From Pseudomonas sp. BN102 (GTDB lineage Bacteria; Pseudomonadota; Gammaproteobacteria; Pseudomonadales; Pseudomonadaceae): a stretch of 64,000 nucleotides of DNA. A program made the position numbers and the translations under genes. The DNA is taken from assembly GCF_029871245.1 (NCBI RefSeq), contig NZ_SSON01000070.1, forward strand, positions 248,001-312,000, in the 5' to 3' direction. A model generated the notes under the pieces. That model did not search any database. It was not told the origin of the DNA and worked only from the letters and a program-made list of their open reading frames with translations. Positions 40,666 through 50,788 of the stretch are shown piece after piece (positions within the stretch are counted from its first letter, which is position 1; the number at the start of each line of letters is the position of its first letter).

Positions 40666-42893
40666 TGCTTGAACAGCCCCTTGAGCGCGTCCTTCAGTTC
40701 CGGGCTGACCTTGTCGCCGAGCTTTTCCTCGAGCTTCTCGGAGAGCTTCTCGCCCGCCAGCTTGGCGGCCACCTTGCCCATGCCGTCCTTGTCCAGGCGG
40801 CAGGCCTTGGCGCCCAGTTCCAGCGGGCCGCGGCAGCGCAGCGGCCACTCGATGCCCACATAGCGCTCGTTGACCTGGCAGGCCGGGTCCGGCATTTCGC
40901 TCTTGTCGCCTTCGATGATCACGCCCACGCGGTAGTCCAGGCCCAGTACGCGCAGATCCACGGCGCCGTCGCCCTTGACCTTGAGGCCGGGGATGCTGGC
41001 GCGCAGGTCGGGGTTGCTGGCCACACCATTGACGAAGTTGAGTGAGCCCTTGAGTTCCTCGAAGGGGGTTTCCTTGCCGTCGCGGGTGCTGCTCAGCTCC
41101 TTGCGGTTGAGGGTGGCGATGCCCTGGCAGAGCTGCTGCTCGAGGTTGGCGTCAAGCAGCGCGCCGTCGTTCAGGACGAAGCTCGAGGTGCCATTGAGGC
41201 CGTCGACCCAGGCCTTCTGGCTGTTGCCGCTGGTGGTGATGTCGGCATTCATGTCCAGCAGGCCGCGGACCGGGGGCTTCTGCTCCAGGGCCTTGAGCAG
41301 CTGCTCCGCCGGCACCTTGCTGACACGCTTCTGCGCCTTCAGCAGCGGTACCGCCGGGCGGGCGTCGATCTGTGCGCTGGCTTGGTAGCTGCCGCCGAAA
41401 AGGCCGCCGCGCAGGTCCTCCAGGGTCAGCAGGCCGCCCTTGCCGTTGGCCTTGAGGCTGAAATCGGTCATCGGCAGCTTGTCGACGGTGAGCTGGCCAA
41501 TGTTCAGGGCGGCTTCCAGGTCCACCTTGCGCAGTTGGTCCACCGGCAGCACGGGGGCTTCGCTCCAGGCCGCCTGGGTGGGCGCGTTGGGCAGCGGGGT
41601 GTTGCCCTGACTGGCGGCGGCCACAGTGGTCTTCACTTCGGCCTGGCGGGCGCTCTTGGCTTCCTGCTTGGCCTTGGTCTTGGGCGGCAGATAGCGGTCC
41701 AGGTCGAACTTGTCGCCCTTGAGTTGGAGGCGCACGGCCTTCTGCGCGAAGTCGGCCACCGCCACGCGGCCGCTGAAGCTGCTGTCGTCGAGTTTGAGGC
41801 TGAGGCCCTCAAAGGCCAGGCTGTTGGTGCTGCCGTTGAGCTTGGTCACCAGCTCGAACTTCTGCAGGGCGTTGGCGTCGCTCATGGGCGGCAGCTCGAC
41901 GCCGACGCCGGTGAGGAACTCGCGCAGGTTGAACGGCGCGATGGAGAGGCCACCTTCCAGGCGTGGGCCCTTGTCCAGGCTATGCACCTTTATATCGCCA
42001 AGGGCGCGCAGCTGGTTGCCGGAGAACTTCAGGCTGTTCCATTCGGCGATGTTGGCGGCAAGGTCGGCCAGCACCTGGCCCTGGGCATTGAAGGCCAGGG
42101 TCTTGCCCTTCAGCGGTTCACCTGAGGCTTCGCCGCTGAGCTTGAGGTCTTCCAGCTGGTAGCGCTTGAGGGCGCGCTCGAAGCGCAGGTTGGTGGTGAG
42201 CTCGGTCTTGGCCCGCAGGACCGGCTGGTTGGTGCCGAAGAAGGCGCTGAGCTTGACCGGGATGCTGGCGCCTTCGCGGATTGCACCGGTGGTCAGCTCG
42301 ATGCCTTCGGCGCTGAATTGCTTGCCGCTCTTGGCATCGCTGTAGTCGACGCGGGCGTTGTGCACGGTGAGGCTGTCGATATCCAGCTTGACCGGGCGCG
42401 CCGGCTTTTGCTCGGCGGGCGCCGGGGGCGTTTCGCCAGCCGGTGCCGGGGTGGTGGGGGTGCCGGCCTGGGCGGGTGCCGGGGCCTTGGCCGGGCGGCC
42501 GATGCCTTCCCAGTTACCCTGGCCCTTGTCGTCGCGTTGCAGGTCGAGGTTGAGGCCTTCGACGCGGATATCGCTCATCTGCACTTCACGGCGCAGCAGC
42601 GGCAGCACGCGCACCGAGAGGCCGATCATGTCGAGGTTGGCGAAGGGTTTGGCCGGGGTGGTGGCGCTGGCCAGGGTGGCCTGGTGCAGCTCGAGGCCGA
42701 GCCAGGGGAAGAGGCTCCAGCCGATATCGCCGTTGAGGGTCAGCTCCAGGTTGGCCTTGTCCCGGGCCAGTTGCTGGATTTCGTCCTTGTAGTCGTTCGG
42801 GTCGAACAGGTGGGTCAGGGCAAAGCCCAGTGCCACTATGATCAGCAACAGCCCGAGAAAGATGAGGCCCAGGATTTTGCCGAAGGCTTTCAT
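40662..42893 (-). CDS. AsmA family outer-membrane assembly-related protein
   Basis: Protein of 743 residues. One N-terminal membrane segment ([23 protein letters not shown]) anchors a large periplasmic part. The AsmA-type start continues with [39 protein letters not shown] Pro/Ala-rich linker is at about 150-190. The C-terminal part has the typical [40 protein letters not shown]. AsmA-like proteins are thought to carry phospholipid across the periplasm. AAGGA precedes the ATG at 42893. It is upstream of mutY with coupling. Confidence 0.9.
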   Translation of the reverse strand: MKAFGKILGLIFLGLLLIIVALGFALTHLFDPNDYKDEIQQLARDKANLELTLNGDIGWSLFPWLGLELHQATLASATTPAKPFANLDMIGLSVRVLPLLRREVQMSDIRVEGLNLDLQRDDKGQGNWEGIGRPAKAPAPAQAGTPTTPAPAGETPPAPAEQKPARPVKLDIDSLTVHNARVDYSDAKSGKQFSAEGIELTTGAIREGASIPVKLSAFFGTNQPVLRAKTELTTNLRFERALKRYQLEDLKLSGEASGEPLKGKTLAFNAQGQVLADLAANIAEWNSLKFSGNQLRALGDIKVHSLDKGPRLEGGLSIAPFNLREFLTGVGVELPPMSDANALQKFELVTKLNGSTNSLAFEGLSLKLDDSSFSGRVAVADFAQKAVRLQLKGDKFDLDRYLPPKTKAKQEAKSARQAEVKTTVAAASQGNTPLPNAPTQAAWSEAPVLPVDQLRKVDLEAALNIGQLTVDKLPMTDFSLKANGKGGLLTLEDLRGGLFGGSYQASAQIDARPAVPLLKAQKRVSKVPAEQLLKALEQKPPVRGLLDMNADITTSGNSQKAWVDGLNGTSSFVLNDGALLDANLEQQLCQGIATLNRKELSSTRDGKETPFEELKGSLNFVNGVASNPDLRASIPGLKVKGDGAVDLRVLGLDYRVGVIIEGDKSEMPDPACQVNERYVGIEWPLRCRGPLELGAKACRLDKDGMGKVAAKLAGEKLSEKLEEKLGDKVSPELKDALKGLFKQ

Positions 42894-43099
42894 TGACCAG
42901 TCCTTGTGATGGATCGCGTGAATTGAAGGTGCCGAGTATAGCGCCGGGCCATCAACCATGGATTGCGCCGACGCCGGCCTCGAACAGCGGGTTTCGGACT
43001 TTGGATGGCGAAAGCCGCCGACGGTTCAGCGTTCGAGGTGTCCGGGATGGAAATCCGCTCGGCGGCTTTCCTCCCGTGCGTCATGTTGACGCATCCGTC

Positions 43100-43498
43100 T
43101 CAGAGGCTTTCCAGCGGCAGGTGCAGGCGCGCGGCCAGGGCCTGGCTTTCCAGGTGGCCTCCCGGGGCCGCCAGGTGCAGCGGCTTGCCGGCCTCCCGGG
43201 CGAGGCGCGCGGCTTCTTCCACCAGGCGGCGGCCGACGCCGCGGTGGCGGGTCACCTGGCGTACGCAGAGGTGGGACAGCCGCCAGTAGCTTTCGCCGCG
43301 CACCACTAGGGCCGCGCCCAGTAACCGGTCGTTGAAGCGCCCGGCAACCAGCAGGCCCTCGTCCAGGCCACGCTGCACCAGTTCGGCGGCGTTGGCGTAG
43401 GGCGCCAGCAACCACTCGGGGGCGTCGGCGTAGATCTTCGCCAGGTCGCCGCGATCCTGCTCGGACGGGTTGTTCAGGGTCTCGACTACTACGGGCAT
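43100..43498 (-). CDS. GNAT acetyltransferase, PanZ-like
   Basis: Protein of 132 residues with an acetyl-CoA pocket, CVRQVTRHRGVGRRLVEEAARLA (about 84-106; R-x-x-G-x-G pattern VTRHRGVGRRL). N-terminal NNPSEQDRGDLAKIYADAPEWLL and AGRFNDRLLGAALVV resemble the PanZ/PanM maturation factor of aspartate decarboxylase PanD that I recall from E. coli. The start at 43498 has AGGAG. It stands alone between the asmA gene and hisB, on the opposite strand to hisB. Whether it acts on PanD here is inference. Confidence 0.7.
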   Translation of the reverse strand: MPVVVETLNNPSEQDRGDLAKIYADAPEWLLAPYANAAELVQRGLDEGLLVAGRFNDRLLGAALVVRGESYWRLSHLCVRQVTRHRGVGRRLVEEAARLAREAGKPLHLAAPGGHLESQALAARLHLPLESL

Positions 43499-43585
43499 GG
43501 TGGCTCCTGGAGGGCATCGCTGGCGCGGCCCAGCAGTGTAAACCCCGCCGACCGCCGTCGGTAGCGGCGCCAAGGCGCGGCGGCC

Positions 43586-43591
43586 TATAAT
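43586..43591 (+). promoter_or_regulatory. Possible -10 element of the his promoter
   Basis: TATAAT lies 38 bp before the hisB start, in GCCTATAATGGCG. I do not see a strong -35 box, so this is only suggestive. Confidence 0.35.
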
Positions 43592-43628
43592 GGCGCTCTT
43601 TTTCGTGAGCCTTTTTGTGGAGCTGGTG

Positions 43629-44222
43629 ATGGCCGAACGTACGGCATCCGTCGAACGCAATACCCTGGAAACCCAGATCAAGGTCTCGATCAACCTGGAC
43701 GGCACTGGCAAGGCCCGCTTCGATATCGGCGTGCCCTTCCTCGAGCACATGCTCGACCAGATCGCCCGCCACGGCCTGATCGACCTGGACATCGAGTGCA
43801 AGGGCGATCTGCATATCGACGATCACCACACGGTGGAAGACGTCGGCATCACCCTCGGCCAGGCCTTTACCCGTGCCCTCGGCGACAAGAAGGGCATAGT
43901 CCGCTACGGCCATTCCTATGTGCCGCTGGACGAGGCCCTGTCGCGGGTGGTCATCGATTTCTCCGGCCGCCCCGGCCTGCAGATGCACGTGCCCTTCACC
44001 CGCGCGGTGGTCGGCGGCTTCGATGTGGACCTGTTCCAGGAGTTCTTCCAGGGCTTCGTCAACCACGCCCTGGTGAGCCTGCACATCGACAACCTGCGTG
44101 GCCACAACACCCACCACCAGATCGAAACCGTATTCAAGGCCTTCGGCCGCGCCCTGCGCATGGCCGTCGAGCGCGACCCGCGCATGGCCGGGCAGATGCC
44201 ATCCACCAAGGGCGTGCTCTGA
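43629..44222 (+). CDS. hisB: Imidazoleglycerol-phosphate dehydratase
   Basis: Protein of 197 residues, the monofunctional IGPD. It dehydrates IGP in histidine biosynthesis. His/Glu metal motifs: [46 protein letters not shown], and [26 protein letters not shown] lies before the ATG at 43629. The hisB stop overlaps the hisH start by one base (TGATG). First gene of the his cluster hisB-hisH-DUF2164-hisA-hisF. Confidence 0.97.
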   Translation: MAERTASVERNTLETQIKVSINLDGTGKARFDIGVPFLEHMLDQIARHGLIDLDIECKGDLHIDDHHTVEDVGITLGQAFTRALGDKKGIVRYGHSYVPLDEALSRVVIDFSGRPGLQMHVPFTRAVVGGFDVDLFQEFFQGFVNHALVSLHIDNLRGHNTHHQIETVFKAFGRALRMAVERDPRMAGQMPSTKGVL

Positions 44223-44860
44223 TGCAGACGGTCGCAGTCATCGACTATGGCATGGGCAACCTGCACTCGGTCGCCAAGGCCCTGGAGCACGTCGGTGCCG
44301 GCCGCGTGCTGGTCACCAGTGACTCCAATGTGATCCGCGAAGCCGACCGGGTGGTCTTCCCCGGCGTCGGCGCCATCCGCGATTGCATGGCAGAGATCCG
44401 TCGCCTCGGCTTCGACAGCCTGGTGCAGGAAGTCAGCAAGGACCGCCCTTTCCTCGGCATCTGCGTCGGCATGCAGGCGTTGCTGGAGCACAGCGAGGAG
44501 AACGACGGAGTCGACTGCATCGGCCTGTTCCCGGGCCAGGTGCGTTTCTTCGGCAAGGGCCTGGTGGAAGATGGCGAGCAGCTCAAGGTGCCGCACATGG
44601 GCTGGAACGAAGTGGCGCAGAGCGTCGCTCATCCGCTCTGGCACAGCATTCCCGACCGGGCGCGCTTCTACTTCGTGCACAGCTATTACATCGAGGCCGG
44701 CAATCCCACTCAGGTGGTAGGCCGCGGCCACTACGGCAAGGATTTCGCCGCCGCCCTGGCCGATGGTTCGCGCTTCGCCGTGCAGTTCCACCCGGAGAAG
44801 AGCCACACCCACGGCCTGCAGCTGCTGCAGAACTTCGCCGCCTGGGACGGGCGCTGGTAA
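44222..44860 (+). CDS. hisH: Imidazole glycerol phosphate synthase glutamine amidotransferase subunit
   Basis: Protein of 212 residues, supplies ammonia to HisF. Nucleophile Cys in [16 protein letters not shown] (about 78-93), catalytic His and Glu in [14 protein letters not shown] near the C-terminus, [13 protein letters not shown] overlaps the hisB stop by one base. Start at 44222, 1 bp inside the TGA. Confidence 0.97.
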   Translation: MQTVAVIDYGMGNLHSVAKALEHVGAGRVLVTSDSNVIREADRVVFPGVGAIRDCMAEIRRLGFDSLVQEVSKDRPFLGICVGMQALLEHSEENDGVDCIGLFPGQVRFFGKGLVEDGEQLKVPHMGWNEVAQSVAHPLWHSIPDRARFYFVHSYYIEAGNPTQVVGRGHYGKDFAAALADGSRFAVQFHPEKSHTHGLQLLQNFAAWDGRW

Positions 44861-44864
44861 GCCG

Positions 44865-45122
44865 ATGAGCCGCGCGAAGAAGGTCCCCAGCCTGCAACTC
44901 GACGCCGCCCAGACCCAGGGCGCGGTGTTGGCGATCAAGCGTTTCATGGCTGATCGCTTCGAGCTGGAGCTGGGCTCCTTCGAGGCCGAGGAAGTGCTGG
45001 ATTTCTTCGCCCGGGAGTTCGCACCGCATTTCTACAACAAGGCGATCTTCGATGTGCAGGCGCACCTGAAAGACAGGTTCGAAAGCATCGAGAGTGACTT
45101 GTGGGCGCTCGAGAAAGACTGA
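44865..45122 (+). CDS. DUF2164 family protein
   Basis: Protein of 85 residues: [62 protein letters not shown], matching the DUF2164 family. It starts 4 bp after the hisH stop and is followed by hisA with a 40-bp gap, so it rides in the his operon. Its function is unknown; in Pseudomonas this placement between hisH and hisA is typical as far as I recall. Confidence 0.85.
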   Translation: MSRAKKVPSLQLDAAQTQGAVLAIKRFMADRFELELGSFEAEEVLDFFAREFAPHFYNKAIFDVQAHLKDRFESIESDLWALEKD

Positions 45123-45162
45123 GCGTCACGCCGATTCCACTGACTTCGAACAGGTTGAACCG

Positions 45163-45900
45163 ATGCTGATTATCCCCGCTATCGATCTGAAGGACGGCGC
45201 CTGCGTGCGTCTGCGCCAGGGCCGTATGGAAGACTCCACCGTGTTCTCCGACGACCCGGTGAGCATGGCCGCCAAGTGGGTGGACGGTGGTTGCCGCCGC
45301 CTGCACCTGGTGGACCTGAACGGCGCCTTCGAAGGTCAGCCGGTCAATGGCGAGGTCGTCACCGCCATCGCCAGGCGCTACCCGCAACTGCCGATCCAGA
45401 TCGGTGGCGGCATCCGCTCCCTGGAAACCATCGAGCACTACGTCAAGGCTGGCGTGAGCTACGTGATCATCGGCACCAAGGCGGTGAAGCAGCCGGAATT
45501 CGTCACCGAGGCCTGCAAGGCCTTCCCGGGCAAGGTCATCGTCGGCCTGGACGCCAAGGACGGATTCGTCGCCACCGATGGCTGGGCTGAAGTCAGCAGC
45601 GTGCAGGCGGTCGACCTGGCGAAGCGTTTCGAGGCCGACGGCGTATCCGCCATCGTCTACACCGACATCGCCAAGGACGGGATGATGCAGGGCTGCAACG
45701 TCGAAGCGACCGCCGCCCTGGCCGCCGCCAGCAAGATCCCGGTGATCGCATCCGGCGGTATCCACAACCTCGGCGACATCGAGAAGCTGCTGGCCGCCAA
45801 GGCACCCGGCATCATCGGCGCGATCACCGGCCGCGCTATCTACGAAGGCACCCTGGACGTGGCTGAAGCCCAGGCCTTCTGCGACAGCTACAAGGGCTAA
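45163..45900 (+). CDS. hisA: ProFAR isomerase HisA
   Basis: Protein of 245 residues, TIM barrel. Opens the ribose ring of Pro[23 protein letters not shown] carries the first catalytic Asp, [16 protein letters not shown] the phosphate loop, [14 protein letters not shown] the second Asp, and [17 protein letters not shown] the second phosphate loop. Start at 45163; only a weak ribosome site. Encoded between DUF2164 and hisF. Confidence 0.97.
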   Translation: MLIIPAIDLKDGACVRLRQGRMEDSTVFSDDPVSMAAKWVDGGCRRLHLVDLNGAFEGQPVNGEVVTAIARRYPQLPIQIGGGIRSLETIEHYVKAGVSYVIIGTKAVKQPEFVTEACKAFPGKVIVGLDAKDGFVATDGWAEVSSVQAVDLAKRFEADGVSAIVYTDIAKDGMMQGCNVEATAALAAASKIPVIASGGIHNLGDIEKLLAAKAPGIIGAITGRAIYEGTLDVAEAQAFCDSYKG

Positions 45901-45945
45901 TCGAAGGCTACCGGTGCGCGCGGCGCACCCAACGGGAACACTGTT

Positions 45946-46716
45946 ATGGCTTTGGCAAAACGCATTATCCCTTGCCTCGACGTCGACAACGGCCGAGTGG
46001 TCAAGGGCGTCAAGTTCGAGAATATCCGCGACGCCGGCGACCCGGTGGAAATCGCCCGTCGCTACGATGAGCAGGGCGCCGACGAGATCACCTTCCTCGA
46101 CATCACCGCCAGTGTCGACGGCCGCGACACCACCCTGCACACCGTGGAGCGCATGGCCAGCCAGGTGTTCATCCCGCTGACCGTGGGCGGTGGCGTGCGT
46201 ACCGTGCAGGACATCCGCAACCTGCTCAATGCCGGCGCCGACAAGGTGTCGATCAACACCGCAGCGGTCTTCACCCCGGAATTCGTCGGTGAGGCTGCTT
46301 CACGTTTCGGCTCCCAGTGCATCGTGGTCGCCATCGACGCCAAGAAAGTGTCGGGCCCCGGAGAAACGCCGCGCTGGGAAATCTTCACCCATGGCGGGCG
46401 CAAGCCCACCGGCCTGGATGCCGTGGCCTGGGCGAAGAAAATGGAAGACCTGGGCGCCGGTGAGATCCTGCTCACCAGCATGGACCAGGATGGCGTGAAG
46501 AGCGGTTACGACCTGGGCGTTACCCGCGCCATCAGCGAGAGCGTCGGGATTCCGGTGATCGCCTCGGGCGGCGTCGGCAATCTCGAGCACCTGGCGGCCG
46601 GCATCCTCGAAGGCAAGGCGGACGCCGTTCTGGCGGCGAGCATCTTCCACTTCGGCGAGTACACCGTGCCCGAGGCCAAGGCCTACCTGGCCAGCCGCGG
46701 CATTCTGGTGCGCTGA
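45946..46716 (+). CDS. hisF: Imidazole glycerol phosphate synthase cyclase subunit
   Basis: Protein of 256 residues, TIM barrel partner of His[34 protein letters not shown] carries catalytic Asp11; [30 protein letters not shown] (second Asp), [13 protein letters not shown] follow. Last gene of the his operon; a strong inverted repeat follows at 46736-46774. Confidence 0.97.
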   Translation: MALAKRIIPCLDVDNGRVVKGVKFENIRDAGDPVEIARRYDEQGADEITFLDITASVDGRDTTLHTVERMASQVFIPLTVGGGVRTVQDIRNLLNAGADKVSINTAAVFTPEFVGEAASRFGSQCIVVAIDAKKVSGPGETPRWEIFTHGGRKPTGLDAVAWAKKMEDLGAGEILLTSMDQDGVKSGYDLGVTRAISESVGIPVIASGGVGNLEHLAAGILEGKADAVLAASIFHFGEYTVPEAKAYLASRGILVR

Positions 46717-46735
46717 GCACGATTCTTTGACCTTC

Positions 46736-46774
46736 GCCCAGGCTGCTCCGTGTGACGGAGTTCGCAGCCTGGGC
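46736..46774 (+). terminator. Hairpin after hisF
   Basis: Perfect 11-bp stem GCCCAGGCTGC / GCAGCCTGGGC with a 17-nt loop containing a small TCCGT...ACGGA stem. It lacks a T run, so termination may be incomplete or factor-assisted. Confidence 0.55.
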
Positions 46775-46848
46775 TGCTGATGCCCGAGCCTTGTTACCGC
46801 AAGGTTAAGCTCAGCGCATTCCCCTTCTCTCCTGCAAGGTAGCCGCAT

Positions 46849-47604
46849 ATGTCGAAACGCCTGCTGCTGGCGCTGGCCGGTACCCTGATGGTATTGGCCG
46901 GTGCAGCTCGCGCCGAAGTGGACGAGAACTACAGCGTGGTTCTCCTGACGGAAAACTTCCCGCCCTACAACATGTCGATCAACGGCAAGAACTTCGCCCA
47001 GGAAGACAACATCGACGGCATCGCCGTCGACATCGTGCGCGAGATGTTCAAGCGCGCCGGGGTCAAGTACAGCCTGACCCTGCGCTTTCCCTGGGATCGC
47101 ATCTACAAGCTGGCGCTGGAGAAACCGGGCTACGGCGTTTTCGTCACCGCGCGGCTCCCCGAGCGCGAGCAGTCCTTCAAGTGGGTCGGGCCGATCGGCC
47201 CGGACGACTGGATCATGCTGGCCCGCGCCGATAGCCAGGTTGCCCTGGCCAGCCTGGATGACGCGCGCAAGTACAAGGTGGGTGCCTACAAGGGCGACGC
47301 CATCGCCGAATACCTGACCCAGCAGAAGCTCGAACCCATCACCGCCCTGCGCGACCAGGAAAACGCCAAGAAACTCGAAAAAGGCCAGATCGACCTTTGG
47401 GCCACCGGTGATCCGGCCGGCCGCTACCTGGCCAAGCAGGAAGGCGTGAGCGGCCTGAAGACCGTTCTGCGCTTCAACCAGGCCGAACTCTTCCTGGCGC
47501 TGAACAAGGACGTCCCCGACGAAGTGGTGCACAAACTCCAGGCCGCACTGGATCAGATGCGCGCCGAGGGCTTCGTCGACGAGATCCTCAACAGCTACCT
47601 GTAG
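46849..47604 (+). CDS. Periplasmic binding protein, first of two tandem paralogues
   Basis: Protein of 251 residues with a signal peptide (MSKRLLLALAGTLMVLAGAARA). The mature part is a family-3-like solute-binding fold: YSVVLLTENFPPYNMSINGK, DGIAVDIVREMFKRAGVKYSLTLRFPWDRIYKLAL, VGPIGPDDWIMLAR, then KVGAYKGDAIAEYL. The ENFPPYN motif is typical of amino-acid or polar-solute-binding proteins. A copy of similar sequence follows at 47738-48493. No permease or ATPase is next to them. Function: ligand unknown. Confidence 0.82.
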   Translation: MSKRLLLALAGTLMVLAGAARAEVDENYSVVLLTENFPPYNMSINGKNFAQEDNIDGIAVDIVREMFKRAGVKYSLTLRFPWDRIYKLALEKPGYGVFVTARLPEREQSFKWVGPIGPDDWIMLARADSQVALASLDDARKYKVGAYKGDAIAEYLTQQKLEPITALRDQENAKKLEKGQIDLWATGDPAGRYLAKQEGVSGLKTVLRFNQAELFLALNKDVPDEVVHKLQAALDQMRAEGFVDEILNSYL

Positions 47605-47613
47605 AAAGACACG

Positions 47614-47639
47614 AACGACCGGCCATGAGCCGGTCGTTT
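47614..47639 (+). terminator. Terminator between the two binding-protein genes
   Basis: Stem AACGACCGGC / GCCGGTCGTT with a 5-nt loop, ending in TTT. It separates the two tandem genes, which then need separate promoters. Confidence 0.7.
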
Positions 47640-47737
47640 GCCATTGCCATGGAAGGCAGGACAGATGTCCGTGGGTGGGGAGCCCACGCAAGGAAGTCGC
47701 TTAGCCACAACCACAAATCCAAGCGAGCGGTATTACC

Positions 47738-48493
47738 ATGCAGAAGCTGATCCAACGCGCCCTGACCCTGGGCCTGATGTTCATCGCCTTCACGGCGCGC
47801 GCCGAGTTGCCGGCGGACTACAAGGTGGTGTTGCTCACCGAGAACTTCCCGCCCTTCAACATGGCGGTGGACGACAAGAACTTCGCCCGCGACGACGGCA
47901 TCGACGGCATCAGCGCCGATATCGTCCGCGAGATGTTCAAGCGTGCCGGCATCAGCTATAGCCTGACCCTGCGCTTCCCCTGGGACCGCCTCTATCGCCT
48001 GACCCTGGACAAGTCCAACTACGGCCTGTTCTCCACCACCTTCACCCCCGAGCGCCAGCCGCTGTTCAAGTGGGTCGGCCCGATCGCCAAGACCGAGTGG
48101 GTGCTGCTCGCCGCGCCGGGCAACAACCTCGCCGTCAAGGACCTGAAGAGCGCCGCGCAGTACCGCATCGGTGCCTACAAGAACGATGCCGTGAGCCAGC
48201 ACCTGGAAAGCCAGGGCATGGCGCCGCAGAACGCCCTGCGCGACCAGGAGAACGTCAAGAAACTGCTCAAGGGCCAGATCGACCTCTGGGCCACTACCGA
48301 TCCGGTGGGCCGCTACCTGGCCAAGCAGGAAGGTGTGACCGGGCTGCAGACTGTGCTGCGCTTCAACAGCGCCGACCTCTACCTGGCCTTCAACAAGGAC
48401 ACCCCGGAGGAGGTGATCGAGCGCCTGCAGAAGGCCCTGGACGAAATGCGCAACGACGGCTTCGTCGACGAGATCACCCAGAACTACCTGTGA
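47738..48493 (+). CDS. Periplasmic binding protein, second of two tandem paralogues
   Basis: Protein of 251 residues, the same length as its neighbour and collinear with it, sharing blocks such as VVLLTENFPP, DGI-DIVREMFKRAG, YSLTLRFPWDR and LRDQEN-KKL-KGQIDLWAT. Signal peptide MQKLIQRALTLGLMFIAFTARA. Differences are concentrated in the region after FKWVGPI, a likely ligand-contact area, so the pair may bind different ligands. A REP-like element follows. Confidence 0.82.
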   Translation: MQKLIQRALTLGLMFIAFTARAELPADYKVVLLTENFPPFNMAVDDKNFARDDGIDGISADIVREMFKRAGISYSLTLRFPWDRLYRLTLDKSNYGLFSTTFTPERQPLFKWVGPIAKTEWVLLAAPGNNLAVKDLKSAAQYRIGAYKNDAVSQHLESQGMAPQNALRDQENVKKLLKGQIDLWATTDPVGRYLAKQEGVTGLQTVLRFNSADLYLAFNKDTPEEVIERLQKALDEMRNDGFVDEITQNYL

Positions 48494-48549
48494 TTCCGCC
48501 GGAGCAGGCCTGCGGCCTGCTTCGCGAATTCATTCGCGATGCTTTTTCT

Positions 48550-48647
48550 TGTGGGGGCGATTTCAATCGCCAAGGACCGCGCAGCGGTCCCCTGGGAGAT
48601 TGCAGGGCAGACCTGCGGCCTGCTTGGCGAATGAATTCGCCCCCACA
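48550..48647. repeat. REP-like palindromic element 1
   Basis: Starts TGTGGGGGCGATTTCAATCG and ends with the complement form GGCGAATGAATTCGCCCCCACA, with GGACCGCGCAGCGGTCC in the middle. A half-copy (GCAGGCCTGCGGCCTGC...) lies just before it at about 48504-48543. Similar elements are at 55158-55254 and 63311-63406. Confidence 0.8.
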
Positions 48648-48673
48648 ATTGATCCAACGCCAAGATCGGCCGC

Positions 48674-49444
48674 CTACCTGTAAACCCCCGCCTTGCCATG
48701 GCCCACCATGGCCTGGTTGCCGCGCAGGGCGATCAGCATCTCCACATCGATCAGCTCGAAGCCCTGCTCCTTCAGGCGTGGCAGCTCACGCTCCAGCAGC
48801 GCCAGGGTGGCCGGATGGGGATGGCCGATCATCAGGGCCGAGCCCTGCTTGCGCGCCAGCTTCAGTGCAGCGTCGAACTGCGCCGCCACCGCCGCCGGGC
48901 TCTGGTCGTCATCGAGGAAAATGTCCCGCGAGAGGCTGGCCAGGCCCACCTTCTGCGCCTCGGCCGCGGCCACCGTGGCGGCGCTGGTGCGGCTGTCGAT
49001 GAAGAACCGGTGATCCCGCTGCAGCCGTTGCATCAACAAGGCCATGGCCGGACGCTGGGCGGTCATGCGGCTGCCCATGTGGTTGTTCAGGCCGCGCGCG
49101 TAGGGAACCTGGCGCAGGGCGGCATCGAGGCGTTTCTCCAGCTCGTCCGTGGATAACCCCGGATGCCAGGCATAGGGACCGGTGGCCGGGTCCATGGGCA
49201 GGTGCAACATTACCGTCTTGCCGGCGGCGTGGGCGGCTTCGGCCAGTTCGCGGGAGTGGGGGGTATCCGGGAGGATGGACAGCGCCACCGGGCCGGGGAG
49301 GGCGAGGACGCGGCGGTCGCGGGCCGGGCTCTGGCCCAGGTCGTCGATCACCAGGGCCAAACGCGCTGTCGGAGCGGCCCAGGCACCGGTTGCCGTCGCG
49401 CCCAACCACAGCGCCAACAACCAGATACCCCAGCGCACCGTCAT
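48674..49444 (-). CDS. Divergent polysaccharide deacetylase family protein
   Basis: Protein of 256 residues with a signal peptide ending at AWAA. LALVIDDLGQSPARDRRVLALPGPVALSILPDTPHS matches the divergent polysaccharide deacetylase family (DUF610/YibQ type). The catalytic-type Asp-Asp (IDDLG), NNHMGSRMT (His) and FFIDSRTSA are seen. It overlaps ctpA by 4 bp and should act in the periplasm, probably in cell-envelope maintenance. Last gene of the envC-ctpA-deacetylase group. Confidence 0.85.
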   Translation of the reverse strand: MTVRWGIWLLALWLGATATGAWAAPTARLALVIDDLGQSPARDRRVLALPGPVALSILPDTPHSRELAEAAHAAGKTVMLHLPMDPATGPYAWHPGLSTDELEKRLDAALRQVPYARGLNNHMGSRMTAQRPAMALLMQRLQRDHRFFIDSRTSAATVAAAEAQKVGLASLSRDIFLDDDQSPAAVAAQFDAALKLARKQGSALMIGHPHPATLALLERELPRLKEQGFELIDVEMLIALRGNQAMVGHGKAGVYR

Positions 49445-50757
49445 TTCCCGCGGGTGACGTTCAGGCCTTTCAGCAGGTTGAGGGCCTGGCTCAGCTGGAA
49501 GTCGTCATCCTGCGGGCGCGGCTGGTTCGACTTGGCCTTGCCCGAGCTAGGCTTGTCGGCGCCGCCATTACCGTTGCCCAGGTGGCCGGCGAGGTCGGCT
49601 TCCTTGAAGGTTTCGCTGTCCTGCTCGCGGGTGACCTTGGCGCGCGCCACCTCGATGTCCGGGACTATGCCCTGGGCCTGGATCGAGCGGCCGTTGGGGG
49701 TGTAGTAGAGGGCGGTGGTCAGTTTCAGCGCGCGGTCGTTGTTCAGCGGCAGCACGGTCTGCACCGAGCCCTTGCCGAAGCTGTCGGTGCCCATCAACAC
49801 GCCGCGCTTGTGGTCCTGCAGGGCGCCGGCGACGATCTCGGCGGCCGAGGCGCTGCCACCATTGATCAGCACCACCAGCGGCACGCCTTCGCTGGCGTCG
49901 GCCGGGTCGGCGGAGAAGCGCAGCTCGGAATTGGCGATGCGGCCCTTGGTGTAGACGATCAGGCCCTTCCTCAGGAAGTGGTCGGAGACTTCCACGGCCG
50001 ACTGCAGCACGCCGCCGGGGTTGTTGCGCAGGTCGAGGACGAGCCCGCTGAGGCGGCCGTCGTTTTCTTTGCGCAGCTTGGCCAGGGCCTTGCCGACTTC
50101 TTCGCCGGTGTTGACCTGGAACTGGGTGATGCGCAGGTAGCCGTAGCCTTTCTCGAGGATCTGGCTCTTCACGCTCTTGACCTTGATCGCCGCGCGGGTC
50201 AGCTCGACGTCGAAGGGCTGGCCGCCGTCGCGCACCAGGGTCAGGACAATCTTGCTGCCGGCCTTGCCGCGCATCTTGTCCACCGCTTCTATCAGCGAGA
50301 TGCCCTTGGTCGGCTGGCCGTCGATCTTCACGATCAGGTCGCCGGGCTGGATGCCGGCCTTGGACGCCGGAGTGTCGTCGATGGGCGAGACCACCTTGAC
50401 GAAGCCGTCCTCGGTGCCGACCTCGATGCCCAGGCCGCCGAATTCACCGCTGGTGCTCTCCTGCAGCTCCTGGAAATCTTCCGGCTCCAGGTAGGCCGAG
50501 TGCGGGTCGAGGTTGCTGAGCATGCCTTTGATGGCGTTTTCCAGCAGGGTCTTGTCATCCACGGGTTCGACGTAGGCGGATTTGATGCGGTCCAGCACCT
50601 CGGCGAAGGTCCGCAGCTCGTCCAGCGGCAGCGGCGCCTTGCCGTTCACCGCCGTGGCGGGAAGATTTGCCGGCTCCTCGGCGGCCAGAAGCTGCGGGGC
50701 GCCGCCGAGCAGCGCCAGTGCCATGGCCAGGGAAGTGAGGCGGGACTGATGCGACAT
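49441..50757 (-). CDS. ctpA: Carboxyl-terminal processing protease CtpA
   Basis: Protein of 438 residues with a signal peptide ending near LLAAEE. PDZ domain at about 95-180 (GGLGIEVGTEDGFVKVVSPIDDTPASKAGIQPGDLIVKIDG). S41 catalytic Ser and Lys in VLINGGSASAAEIVAGAL and LMGTDSFGKGSVQTV. N-terminal region VLDRIKSAYVEPVDDKTLLENAIKGML. In P. aeruginosa CtpA degrades cell-wall cross-link hydrolases together with its lipoprotein partner. Downstream of the EnvC-like gene (31-bp gap) and coupled to the deacetylase. Confidence 0.92.
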   Translation of the reverse strand: MSHQSRLTSLAMALALLGGAPQLLAAEEPANLPATAVNGKAPLPLDELRTFAEVLDRIKSAYVEPVDDKTLLENAIKGMLSNLDPHSAYLEPEDFQELQESTSGEFGGLGIEVGTEDGFVKVVSPIDDTPASKAGIQPGDLIVKIDGQPTKGISLIEAVDKMRGKAGSKIVLTLVRDGGQPFDVELTRAAIKVKSVKSQILEKGYGYLRITQFQVNTGEEVGKALAKLRKENDGRLSGLVLDLRNNPGGVLQSAVEVSDHFLRKGLIVYTKGRIANSELRFSADPADASEGVPLVVLINGGSASAAEIVAGALQDHKRGVLMGTDSFGKGSVQTVLPLNNDRALKLTTALYYTPNGRSIQAQGIVPDIEVARAKVTREQDSETFKEADLAGHLGNGNGGADKPSSGKAKSNQPRPQDDDFQLSQALNLLKGLNVTRGK

Positions 50758-50788
50758 GCGAACTAACTCCTGCTAGATGAGGTGGCGC

